Assembly: GCA_947259815.1 (NCBI GenBank)
Contig: CAMYNO010000377.1
Coordinates: 1 to 5,300, forward strand
Length of the DNA: 5,300 nt
Source of the DNA: an uncultured Parvularculaceae bacterium
Lineage (GTDB): Bacteria; Pseudomonadota; Alphaproteobacteria; Caulobacterales; Parvularculaceae
Direction of reading: 5' to 3'
Shown: positions 1 through 4,606 of the stretch, in pieces
How positions within the stretch are numbered: the stretch's first letter is position 1
Layout: each line of letters starts with the position of its first letter
Made by a program: the position numbers and the translations under genes
The notes under the pieces: model-generated
Seen by the model: only the letters and a program-made list of their open reading frames with translations
What the model was told of the DNA's origin: nothing
The model's database searches: none

Positions 1-170
1 CGTCCGCCAGAAGCGTGTCGGCCTTGACTTGCAGCCGGTTGATTTCTTCATCGACGCTGACGCCGCTGTCCGTATCGAAGATCTGCGTCAGGTCGATCAG
101 GACAGCGGCGTCAGCGTCGATGAAGAAATCAACCGGCTGCAAGTCAAGGCCGACACGCTTCTGGCGGACG
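1..170. repeat. Perfect 71-bp inverted repeat (fold-back) at left edge
   Basis: Bases 1-71 are the exact reverse complement of 100-170, checked in ten-base blocks without a mismatch, with a 28-base loop (72-99) between the arms. The right arm encodes recognisable AccA sequence, including [16 protein letters not shown]; the left arm encodes nothing AccA-like. A long perfect palindrome inside a conserved gene at the very edge of the sequence is typical of chimeric amplification or contig-end misassembly. The arms could extend left of the window. Confidence 0.97.
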
Positions 171-994
171 CTTACGGCAAGCTTACGCGCTGGCAAAAAA
201 CGCAGGTCGCCCGTCATGGCTCGCGCCCGCATCTGTCCGATTATGTCGCGAAACTATTTGATGACTTCACGCCGCTGGCTGGCGATCGCGCCTTTGGCGA
301 GGATCTGGCGATCATCGGCGGGCCGGCGCGGTTTCGCGGTCGCTCTGTTGTGTTGATCGGGCACGAAAAAGGCTCCGATACCGCCGGCAGGGTAAAGCAC
401 AATTTCGGCATGGCCCGACCGGAAGGGTATCGCAAGGCGATGCGGCTTATGGATCTGGCTGAACGATTTTCCCTTCCCGTGATAACGCTGGTCGATACGC
501 CGGGCGCCTATCCGGGGCGCGGCGCGGAGGAGCGCGGTCAGGCCGAAGCAATTGCAACCTGTACGGATAAATGCCTCACGCTCGGCGCACCGCTGGTGTC
601 GGTGATTGTCGGCGAGGGCGGGTCCGGCGGAGCGGTCGCGCTCGCGACGGCGAACAAGGTTTTGATGCTTGAGCATTCGGTTTATTCGGTGATCTCGCCT
701 GAAGGGTGCGCCTCGATCCTTTGGAAGGATGCGGCCGGGTCGGGCGGGAGCAAGGCGCCGGACGCGGCGGAGGCGATGAAGATTTCCGCGCAGGATCTTT
801 TGAGTTTCGGCGTCATCGATATGATCGTAGACGAGCCGGTGGGCGGCGCGCATCGCGACCCGCAACTCACCATTGAGCGCCTTGGCGACGCGGTCGAAAG
901 CTCAATTCAGGAATTTGAAGGTCTTTCGCCGGACGAACTTCGCCAGCAGCGCCGACGGAAGTTTCTGTCTATCGGGCGTACGGGCCTCGCCTAG
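71..994 (+). CDS. accA: Acetyl-CoA carboxylase carboxyltransferase subunit alpha (5' end corrupted)
   Basis: This is the alpha subunit of the cytoplasmic carboxyltransferase that, with AccD, moves the carboxyl group from carboxybiotin on AccB to acetyl-CoA, giving malonyl-CoA for fatty acid synthesis. AccA family landmarks appear in order: [12 protein letters not shown] (about 182-217), [14 protein letters not shown] (about 398-439), [20 protein letters not shown] (about 491-550), the glycine-rich GEGGSGGA (611-634) and PEGCASILW near 700-725. The C-terminus is complete, ending in TAG. The frame is open back to base 2, and a TTG at 29 would give 321 residues, close to the usual length near 320. 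However, everything before about base 71 is an exact inverted copy of 100-170, and its translation does not resemble an AccA N-terminus. Native sequence starts around Arg-Ile-Glu-Asp-Leu-Arg at 71, so about 15-20 native N-terminal residues are probably missing. Identity is very secure; the start cannot be set. Confidence 0.96.
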   Translation, partial: RIEDLRQVDQDSGVSVDEEINRLQVKADTLLADAYGKLTRWQKTQVARHGSRPHLSDYVAKLFDDFTPLAGDRAFGEDLAIIGGPARFRGRSVVLIGHEKGSDTAGRVKHNFGMARPEGYRKAMRLMDLAERFSLPVITLVDTPGAYPGRGAEERGQAEAIATCTDKCLTLGAPLVSVIVGEGGSGGAVALATANKVLMLEHSVYSVISPEGCASILWKDAAGSGGSKAPDAAEAMKISAQDLLSFGVIDMIVDEPVGGAHRDPQLTIERLGDAVESSIQEFEGLSPDELRQQRRRKFLSIGRTGLA

Positions 995-1032
995 ATCATC
1001 GGACGTTAAGTCTGAAACGCGCGATGATCTAG
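991..1032. repeat. 11-bp perfect inverted repeat over the accA stop codon
   Basis: CTAGATCATCG (991-1001) is perfectly inverted as CGATGATCTAG (1022-1032) with a 20-base loop. Within the loop, CGTT (1004-1007) and AACG (1016-1019) can pair and extend the fold. The left arm contains the accA TAG. No T-run follows, so it is not a canonical intrinsic terminator, although it could stabilise the accA mRNA 3' end. It is probably one module of the larger palindromic element that continues to about 1095. Confidence 0.8.
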
Positions 1033-1034
1033 GA

Positions 1035-1095
1035 TTTAGGGATCGCGCCGGTATTGCGAAAAACCGGATTCCACTTTTTCGCCCGGCGCTCTAAA
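1035..1095. repeat. Nested palindrome, probable interspersed alphaproteobacterial repeat element
   Basis: Three nested inverted pairs share one centre: TTTAG (1035-1039) with CTAAA (1091-1095), GCGCCGG (1045-1051) with CCGGCGC (1083-1089), and GCGAAAAA (1056-1063) with TTTTTCGC (1075-1082), around an 11-base loop. The core, with an A-run, CCGGATTCCAC and a T-run, resembles from memory the RIME-type and related intergenic palindromes of rhizobia and other alphaproteobacteria; this needs a search. It lies between the converging accA (+) and the small minus-strand gene. Read on plus, the stem ends in TTTTT and might terminate transcription. The outer right arm contains the stop codon of the minus-strand small ORF. 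Confidence 0.7.
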
Positions 1096-1234
1096 AGGCG
1101 AGAGACAACAAAAAAATCAGCACAAGAAGCCCCGCGCCAAGCGCCACTGAGGGGATTAATTTTCGTATGATTCCACCCGTTCCGTGCGGGCGGTCATCGC
1201 GATTGTCCGCTTCGTCCTGATGCTCAAAAACCAT
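1091..1234 (-). CDS. Small single-span membrane protein, hypothetical (47 aa)
   Basis: I do not recognise a family. The ORF starts at ATG (1234-1232) and ends at TAG (1093-1091). The first 20 or so residues are hydrophilic and rich in Asp, Glu, Arg and His (MVFEHQDEADNRDDRPHG). A short basic stretch with Arg-Lys follows, then a C-terminal hydrophobic run from about residue 26 to 47 (PSVALGAGLLVLIFLLSLAF) that is long enough to span a membrane. This suggests a tail-anchored protein with its N-terminus in the cytoplasm. There is no strong Shine-Dalgarno before the ATG, only GGCG-like bases, and the frame is open further upstream without an ATG. It lies 83 bases downstream of the hypothetical gene on the same strand and may be the last gene of that unit. 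The ordered soluble-then-hydrophobic layout argues for a real gene, but only homologues would prove it. Confidence 0.55.
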   Translation of the reverse strand: MVFEHQDEADNRDDRPHGTGGIIRKLIPSVALGAGLLVLIFLLSLAF

Positions 1235-1241
1235 TACGCCA

Positions 1242-1267
1242 CGCCGTCGCCGCTCCCGGCGATGGTG
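1242..1267. repeat. Hairpin just upstream of the small membrane-protein ORF
   Basis: Bases 1242-1252 can pair with 1257-1267 around a four-base loop, giving an 11-bp stem with two G-T wobbles and a strong CGCCG/CGGCG core. In minus-strand RNA it lies between the hypothetical gene and the small ORF, about 7 bases before that ATG. It could affect ribosome access or be a weak attenuator. The nearest T-run is already inside the small ORF, so it is not a clean terminator. Confidence 0.35.
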
Positions 1268-1317
1268 GCAATTATTTTGTCGCTGCGCAATCGCGCTGTG
1301 CGAGGTTTGTTCAATAT

Positions 1318-1713
1318 TCAGTCAGGCAAGAGGACGCCGCCAAGGATCAGGTCGTTATGCTGGCGTATTTCAACCTGCGCGCCCTGCGTGAAGCTCGGCA
1401 CGGCGTTGCCTTTACAGGTGTCGAGAAAAACATCGGCGCGCCCGTTCTCAAGGAGAACGGTGGTTATGCGCTCGCCGTCAATAAAGACTTCCGCCGAGCT
1501 GCCGGACATGCCGCGCAACTCGATATCAAGCTGCTTTGCGCCGTCGCGCCAGGCGGTGAACTCGATCTCGCCGCGGCCCGAGCCGCCGACAACCGGCGAC
1601 AATTTTGCTTCGAGATCCAACACTTTTTTATTGATTGCGGTGCGAGGGTTTGCGCCGCCAAACAGGAATTTCAACATAAGGATTGCCCGTGCGATACCGG
1701 AATTTCGGCGCAT
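1318..1713 (-). CDS. Hypothetical protein, beta-strand-rich (131 aa)
   Basis: I do not recognise a family. Translation from ATG at 1713 gives 131 residues ending in TGA (1320-1318). The first 25 residues are basic and slightly hydrophobic, with no convincing signal peptide. A second ATG at 1677 (MLKFLFGGANPRTAIN) would remove 12 residues and may be the true start; neither ATG has a well-placed Shine-Dalgarno. From about residue 48 the chain alternates short hydrophobic stretches and turns (GEIEFTAWRDG, LDIELRGMSG, AEVFIDGERITTV, GRADVFLDT, GAQVEIRQHN, LILGGVLLPD), as expected of a beta-sandwich or similar small all-beta domain. One cysteine (CKGNAVPSF) lies in the C-terminal third. It is downstream of the hydrolase on the same strand, with a 71-base gap holding a possible promoter. 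The overlapping 225-codon plus-strand frame has no family features and is taken as a shadow. Confidence 0.68.
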   Translation of the reverse strand: MRRNSGIARAILMLKFLFGGANPRTAINKKVLDLEAKLSPVVGGSGRGEIEFTAWRDGAKQLDIELRGMSGSSAEVFIDGERITTVLLENGRADVFLDTCKGNAVPSFTQGAQVEIRQHNDLILGGVLLPD

Positions 1714-1743
1714 CCTCGCGGCAATTTCTTACGCAGCGCTTTC

Positions 1744-1776
1744 ACAATTGTATAAAATTGTCGGAATAGGCCGCAA
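1744..1776 (-). promoter_or_regulatory. Candidate promoter for the hypothetical gene, with an ACAATT dyad
   Basis: On the minus strand, TTGCGG (1776-1771) and TATACA (1754-1749) are 16 bases apart and resemble weak -35 and -10 boxes 36 bases or more upstream of the ATG at 1713. The -10 box falls in a perfect dyad, ACAATT (1744-1749) with AATTGT (1756-1761) around six bases, in an AT-rich patch unlike its surroundings. The dyad could be a small operator or chance in AT-rich DNA. Confidence 0.3.
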
Positions 1777-1784
1777 TGTGATAA

Positions 1785-2459
1785 TTATTCTTCGCCGTGA
1801 TATTCGCCCTCGGGACGGTCATGCGCGAGGCGGCGGTCGAGATATCTCTCCGCATGGATGATGAAGTCGTCGATATGGGTTTCGAAGAAATGATCGGCGC
1901 CCGGCACCACGTCGAACTCAACCTTGCGGCCCTTTTGAGTGCGAGTGCGTTCGACCATGCCTTTGGTTTCTTCCGGCGCGCAGATCTTGTCGTACTCGCC
2001 ATGAATGACGACGCCCGATGACGGGCACGGGGCAAGGAACGAAAAGTCATAAAGGTTTGCCGGCGTCGATCCGGCGATAAAGCCGACAATCTCCGGGCGG
2101 CGCATCAAAAGCTGCATCGCAATCCACGAGCCGAAAGAAAATCCGGCGACCCAGGCGAAGGGCGAATTCGGGTTGATCTGCTGCATGTAATCGAGCGCTG
2201 TCGCCGCATCGGCGAGTTCGCCCTGGCCCTGATCGTATTCGCCCTGGCTGCGGCCGACGCCGCGGAAATTGAAACGCATGGTCGAAAAGCCGCGCCGCAC
2301 GAACATCTGGTAAAGCTCGTAAGTCGCGCGATTGTTCATTGTGCCCCCGAAAAGGGGATGCGGATGCAGAATGAGCGCCACCGGCGGATTGTCGCCCTTG
2401 CCCTTTTGGTATCGCGCTTCCAGCCGGCCTTCGGGTCCCGTAAAAATAATTTCAGGCAT
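1785..2459 (-). CDS. Alpha/beta hydrolase of the COG2945 type (224 aa)
   Basis: This is a cytoplasmic serine hydrolase of the alpha/beta fold; the substrate is unknown. The family pattern is clear: strand-loop VALILHPHPLFGGTMNN (residues 27-43) with the HPHP-GGTM signature of this group, FNFRGVGRSQG (63-73), and the nucleophile elbow GFSFGS with Ser108. HGEYDKICAPEE follows with Asp157 as the likely acid, then GADHFF with His190 as the catalytic histidine. The length of 224 residues fits a compact member without a lid domain. There is no signal peptide. The start is supported by AAGGA (2469-2465) five bases before the ATG at 2459. It is transcribed divergently from the iscR-suf operon with 253 bases between the starts. 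I recall this neighbour pair from other alphaproteobacteria, but a functional link to Fe-S assembly is inference. The fold is secure; the specific role is not. Confidence 0.92.
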   Translation of the reverse strand: MPEIIFTGPEGRLEARYQKGKGDNPPVALILHPHPLFGGTMNNRATYELYQMFVRRGFSTMRFNFRGVGRSQGEYDQGQGELADAATALDYMQQINPNSPFAWVAGFSFGSWIAMQLLMRRPEIVGFIAGSTPANLYDFSFLAPCPSSGVVIHGEYDKICAPEETKGMVERTRTQKGRKVEFDVVPGADHFFETHIDDFIIHAERYLDRRLAHDRPEGEYHGEE

Positions 2460-2478
2460 CGTCTTCCTTTATTCTAGC

Positions 2479-2503
2479 GGTCGGCCAAAAGGCCGGTCCG
2501 ACC
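2479..2503. repeat. Hairpin in the hydrolase leader
   Basis: GGTCGGCC (2479-2486) can pair with GGCCGGTC (2491-2498) around AAAA, using two G-U wobbles. An alternative pairs GGTCGG (2479-2484) with CCGACC (2498-2503). In minus-strand mRNA it lies about 20-45 bases before the hydrolase ATG and leaves the Shine-Dalgarno exposed. I see no clear -35/-10 pair for the hydrolase in 2504-2585. Confidence 0.45.
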
Positions 2504-2585
2504 AATCACGTCGGTTAATTGCGGGGCGCGCTGGCGAATTTCGCTATTTTTCTGCCGTATTGCGACAGGTTTTGCGCTCGTAATG

Positions 2586-2614
2586 TTGACTAGTTTAGTC
2601 GGATTTCCTATTTC
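2586..2614 (+). promoter_or_regulatory. Probable promoter of the iscR-suf operon
   Basis: TTGACT (2586-2591) matches the -35 consensus at five of six bases. TATTTC (2609-2614) is a weaker -10 box at an ideal 17-base spacing. Transcription would begin near 2621, leaving a leader of about 90 bases before the GTG at 2713. The -35 box is covered by the GACTA dyad, the geometry expected for a repressor site. A seven-base repeat TATTTCC or ATTTCC around 2603-2615 adds to the patterned look. Confidence 0.55.
2588..2600. promoter_or_regulatory. Candidate IscR/Rrf2 operator, GACTA-N3-TAGTC
   Basis: GACTA (2588-2592) and TAGTC (2596-2600) form a perfect dyad around GTT, overlapping the likely -35 box. 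A wider stretch, TTGACTAGTTTAGTCGGATT (2586-2605), resembles, as far as I recall, the palindromic IscR motif predicted upstream of alphaproteobacterial suf genes. The adjacent IscR-type gene would autorepress from here when Fe-S clusters are sufficient. Binding itself is inference. Confidence 0.6.
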
Positions 2615-2623
2615 CCACCCGAA

Positions 2624-2637
2624 GCCGGCGAACCGGC
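2624..2637. repeat. Small GC hairpin at the 5' end of the iscR leader
   Basis: GCCGG (2624-2628) pairs with CCGGC (2633-2637) around CGAA. If transcription starts near 2621, this stem forms the very 5' end of the mRNA and may protect it. Another GCCGGC at 2671-2676 could compete for pairing. No T-run follows, so there is no attenuator of the usual kind. Confidence 0.35.
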
Positions 2638-2650
2638 GGGCGGCTATAGC

Positions 2651-2716
2651 ATGTTTTCCGCCAATGGCCAGCCGGCGCACTGTTGTCGGGCGCCAAAAGA
2701 GGCAGATAAGTCGTGA
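2651..2716 (+). CDS. Possible leader peptide ORF with tandem Cys codons (21 aa)
   Basis: The ORF starts at ATG (2651) and ends in TGA (2714-2716), encoding MFSANGQPAHCCRAPKEADK plus a final Ser. The stop overlaps the iscR GTG start in a GTGA arrangement, the same four-base overlap seen at the next junction downstream. Two adjacent TGT codons (2681-2686) give Cys-Cys. Cys-rich upstream ORFs that sense cysteine are described in other bacteria, and this operon encodes an enzyme that consumes cysteine, so a sensing or coupling role is plausible. Against it, there is no good Shine-Dalgarno before the ATG and a 21-codon ORF can occur by chance. No family is recognised. Confidence 0.25.
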   Translation: MFSANGQPAHCCRAPKEADKS

Positions 2717-3174
2717 AGCTAACCACAAAAGGGCGTTACGCTGTCGCAGCCATGGCGGACCTCGCGTCGCAGCACGGCGCGGGACCGACTGCGCTTTGCG
2801 ACATTGCTTTGCGGCAGGGCATCTCGCTTTCCTATCTCGAACAGCTTTTTGGCAAGCTGCGCCGGGCCGGGCTTATTGTCAGCGCCCGCGGCGTCGGCGG
2901 CGGCTATACGCTTGCCAACGCGCCCGATGAGACGCGGATCGCCGATATCGTTGCCGCTGTGGATGAGCAGATCCGGACAACCGCCTGCAATCCCGGTTCA
3001 CAAATCGGCTGTACGGGCACGACCGCACGGTGCCTGACCCACGATCTCTGGGACGAACTTGGCCGGCAGATTGAAATTTTTCTCAACGCCGTCACGCTGG
3101 AAGACGTGTTGGCGCGACGCATCGCCGGCATGGCGGCAGTGAATACGCCGTCACGGGTGGAGGCTGCGGAGTGA
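2713..3174 (+). CDS. iscR: IscR-type Rrf2 family Fe-S regulator (153 aa)
   Basis: This is a DNA-binding transcription factor that probably senses Fe-S cluster status and controls the suf operon it heads. The N-terminus MKLTTKGRYAVAAMADLA is the classic IscR opening. The winged helix follows, with ISLSYLEQLFGKLRRAGLI (residues 37-55) as the recognition region and RGVGGGYTLA (59-68) as the wing. The cluster-binding region carries Cys92, Cys100, Cys107 and His110 in C-x7-C-x6-C-x2-H, slightly wider than the C-x5-C-x5-C-x2-H of E. coli IscR. CLTHDLWDELGRQI then leads into the dimer helix. The length is normal. The start is GTG, supported by GAGG at 2699-2702 ten bases upstream and by alignment of the N-terminus. 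Its TGA overlaps the next gene in GTGA. A GACTA dyad over the promoter is the likely autoregulatory site. The opening and the Cys set favour IscR over RirA. Confidence 0.94.
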   Translation: MKLTTKGRYAVAAMADLASQHGAGPTALCDIALRQGISLSYLEQLFGKLRRAGLIVSARGVGGGYTLANAPDETRIADIVAAVDEQIRTTACNPGSQIGCTGTTARCLTHDLWDELGRQIEIFLNAVTLEDVLARRIAGMAAVNTPSRVEAAE

Positions 3175-4310
3175 CCCGGCATTATCTCGATCATAATGCG
3201 ACAGCGCCCCTGCGCCCGGAAGTGATCGAAGCGGTTGCGTCAGCGATGGCCAATGACGGCAACGCATTATCCGTACACGAAGAAGGACGCCATGCGCGCA
3301 AGGCGCTGGAGGACGCGCGCGAGGCTGTGCGTGCGCTTGTCAACGGGCCTGTTAACGGCGTTATCTTTACCGGCGGCGGGACGGAATCCATCCATCTGGC
3401 AATTTGCGGCCTGTTGAAACCAAACAGGATCGCCCGGATATTCGCAAGCGCCATCGAGCACTCTGCCGTGCGCGCGAGCGCAGAGATGACAGGCGCTGAG
3501 ATTGAAACAATTCCGGCGCTGCCTTCAGGTATCGTCGATATTGACTGGTTGCGTGCGCGTCTTGCCGATTACGATGTGGCGCGCGATGACGGCTTTCTGG
3601 TTTGCGTCATGTACGCGAATAACGAAACCGGCGTTATCCAACCGGTGCGCGAGATCGCCGATATCGCTCACGACGCGGGCGGGCTCTATTTTTGCGACGC
3701 GGCTCAGGCGGCCGGCAAAGTTCCGGTCAACTTTGTTATGTCCGGCGCGGACGCTATGTCCCTTACGGCGCATAAATTCGGCGGACCGCTTGGCGCGGGC
3801 GCGCTGATCGTCGGGCCGAACATGCCGCTGGAGCCGCAATTTCGCGGCGGCGGTCACGAAGAAAACCGCCGGGCGGGTACGCATAACGTTCCCGCCATTG
3901 CCGGCTTTGGCGTTGCGTGCACGCTGGCGACAAAGAGCCTTGCGCGCGCCGGTGAGATCGCTGCACTGCGCGATCGTATCGAGGCGGCAGTTGAGGCCGA
4001 AGGCGCTCACATTTGGGGCGGCGCGCGGGAAAGATTGCCCGGAACGCTTTCATTCTCCGCCCCCGGATTTTCCGCCGAGAAACAGATGATGGCGCTGGAC
4101 CTCGCCGGGATTGCGGTTTCCGCTGGTTCCGCCTGTTCTTCGGGAAAGACGAAACCGAGCCACGTTTTAAAAGCCATGGGTGCGAGCGAAGAGGACGCCT
4201 TATGCGCCATTCGCGTGTCGATGGGATGGAATTCAACCAACGCAGACGCAGACGCATTCATTCGCGAATGGTCGGCGTCATATCAACGCATTAAAGCGAG
4301 GGCCGCATGA
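3171..4310 (+). CDS. Group I (NifS/IscS-type) cysteine desulfurase (379 aa)
   Basis: This PLP enzyme removes sulfur from L-cysteine, leaving alanine and a protein persulfide that feeds Fe-S cluster assembly. The family features are YLDHNATAPLRPEV at the N-terminus, GGGTES (68-73) for phosphate binding, EHSAV with His97 stacking on PLP, and YANNETG (148-154). DAAQ (Asp176, Gln179) follows, then TAHKFGGPLGAGAL with Lys202 as the Schiff-base lysine, RAGTHN (235-239), and SAGSACSSGK with Cys322 as the persulfide cysteine. IRVSMGW with Arg349 probably binds the substrate carboxylate. The extended SAGSACSSG loop and overall pattern mark group I rather than SufS-type group II. The GTG start is backed by GGAGG (3159-3163) seven bases upstream and overlaps the iscR stop. 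It probably donates sulfur to the SufB encoded downstream; a separate SufS may lie beyond the window. The choice between nifS and iscS as a symbol is not settled, so none is given. Confidence 0.95.
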   Translation: MTRHYLDHNATAPLRPEVIEAVASAMANDGNALSVHEEGRHARKALEDAREAVRALVNGPVNGVIFTGGGTESIHLAICGLLKPNRIARIFASAIEHSAVRASAEMTGAEIETIPALPSGIVDIDWLRARLADYDVARDDGFLVCVMYANNETGVIQPVREIADIAHDAGGLYFCDAAQAAGKVPVNFVMSGADAMSLTAHKFGGPLGAGALIVGPNMPLEPQFRGGGHEENRRAGTHNVPAIAGFGVACTLATKSLARAGEIAALRDRIEAAVEAEGAHIWGGARERLPGTLSFSAPGFSAEKQMMALDLAGIAVSAGSACSSGKTKPSHVLKAMGASEEDALCAIRVSMGWNSTNADADAFIREWSASYQRIKARAA

Positions 4311-4606
4311 CCGTCTATGCTGTCGGAATGATCAAAATTAAAAACGCCGACGAATATGAGAAATATTCTTCGCAATTCATGGACGTGTTCAACAAGTTCG
4401 ACGGCAAGCTGTTGGCTGCGGATTTTAACGCCCGCGCGGCAATGGGCGAGTGGGATTGCGACCGGCTGGTCGTGATGGAATTCCCGGACAAGAAAGCGTT
4501 TGCCGCATGGGCGACGTCAGACGACTACCAACGGATTGCAAAGCACCGTGACGCCGGGGCCGATGTTACGGTCGTGCTTGCGAATGGAGTGGATCAAACA
4601 TCCTGA
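4307..4606 (+). CDS. DUF1330-like small protein inside the suf operon (99 aa)
   Basis: The sequence fits the DUF1330 family, small cytoplasmic proteins with a dimeric ferredoxin-like alpha/beta-barrel fold and no settled general function. It shows the usual order: an opening strand [13 protein letters not shown], a helix [20 protein letters not shown] (residues 15-34), the strand LLAADF, then [33 protein letters not shown] (49-81). The last part holds the family-typical MEFP and W/Y-S-x-x-Y-x pattern, followed by a closing strand DVTVVLANG. There is no signal peptide and a single Cys (Cys51). GAGGG (4298-4302) lies five bases before the ATG. The start overlaps the desulfurase stop (ATGA) and its TGA shares one base with the sufB ATG, so it is embedded and probably coupled. 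A role in Fe-S assembly or in coping with sulfide, peroxide or heme would be inference from position only. Confidence 0.85.
   Translation: MTVYAVGMIKIKNADEYEKYSSQFMDVFNKFDGKLLAADFNARAAMGEWDCDRLVVMEFPDKKAFAAWATSDDYQRIAKHRDAGADVTVVLANGVDQTS

Noticed and set aside
29..70. TTG start for accA at base 29
   Set aside because: It lies in the inverted copy of 100-170 and its translation does not resemble an AccA N-terminus.
254..865. 203-codon minus-strand frame opposite accA
   Set aside because: It is antisense to a well-conserved gene, is Arg/His-rich and shows no family motif, as expected of a shadow in GC-rich DNA.
991..1032. Canonical intrinsic terminator for accA
   Set aside because: The stem is good but no T-run follows it directly, so it is listed as a repeat.
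1184..1861. 225-codon plus-strand frame
   Set aside because: It overlaps three minus-strand genes, is Arg/Ser/Pro-rich and has no recognisable domain.
2713..3174. RirA instead of IscR
   Set aside because: The opening MKLTTKGRYAVAAM and the C/C/C/H arrangement match IscR, and the gene heads a suf operon.
3763..4257. 164-codon minus-strand frame opposite the desulfurase
   Set aside because: Extreme Arg content and position opposite a conserved enzyme mark it as a shadow.
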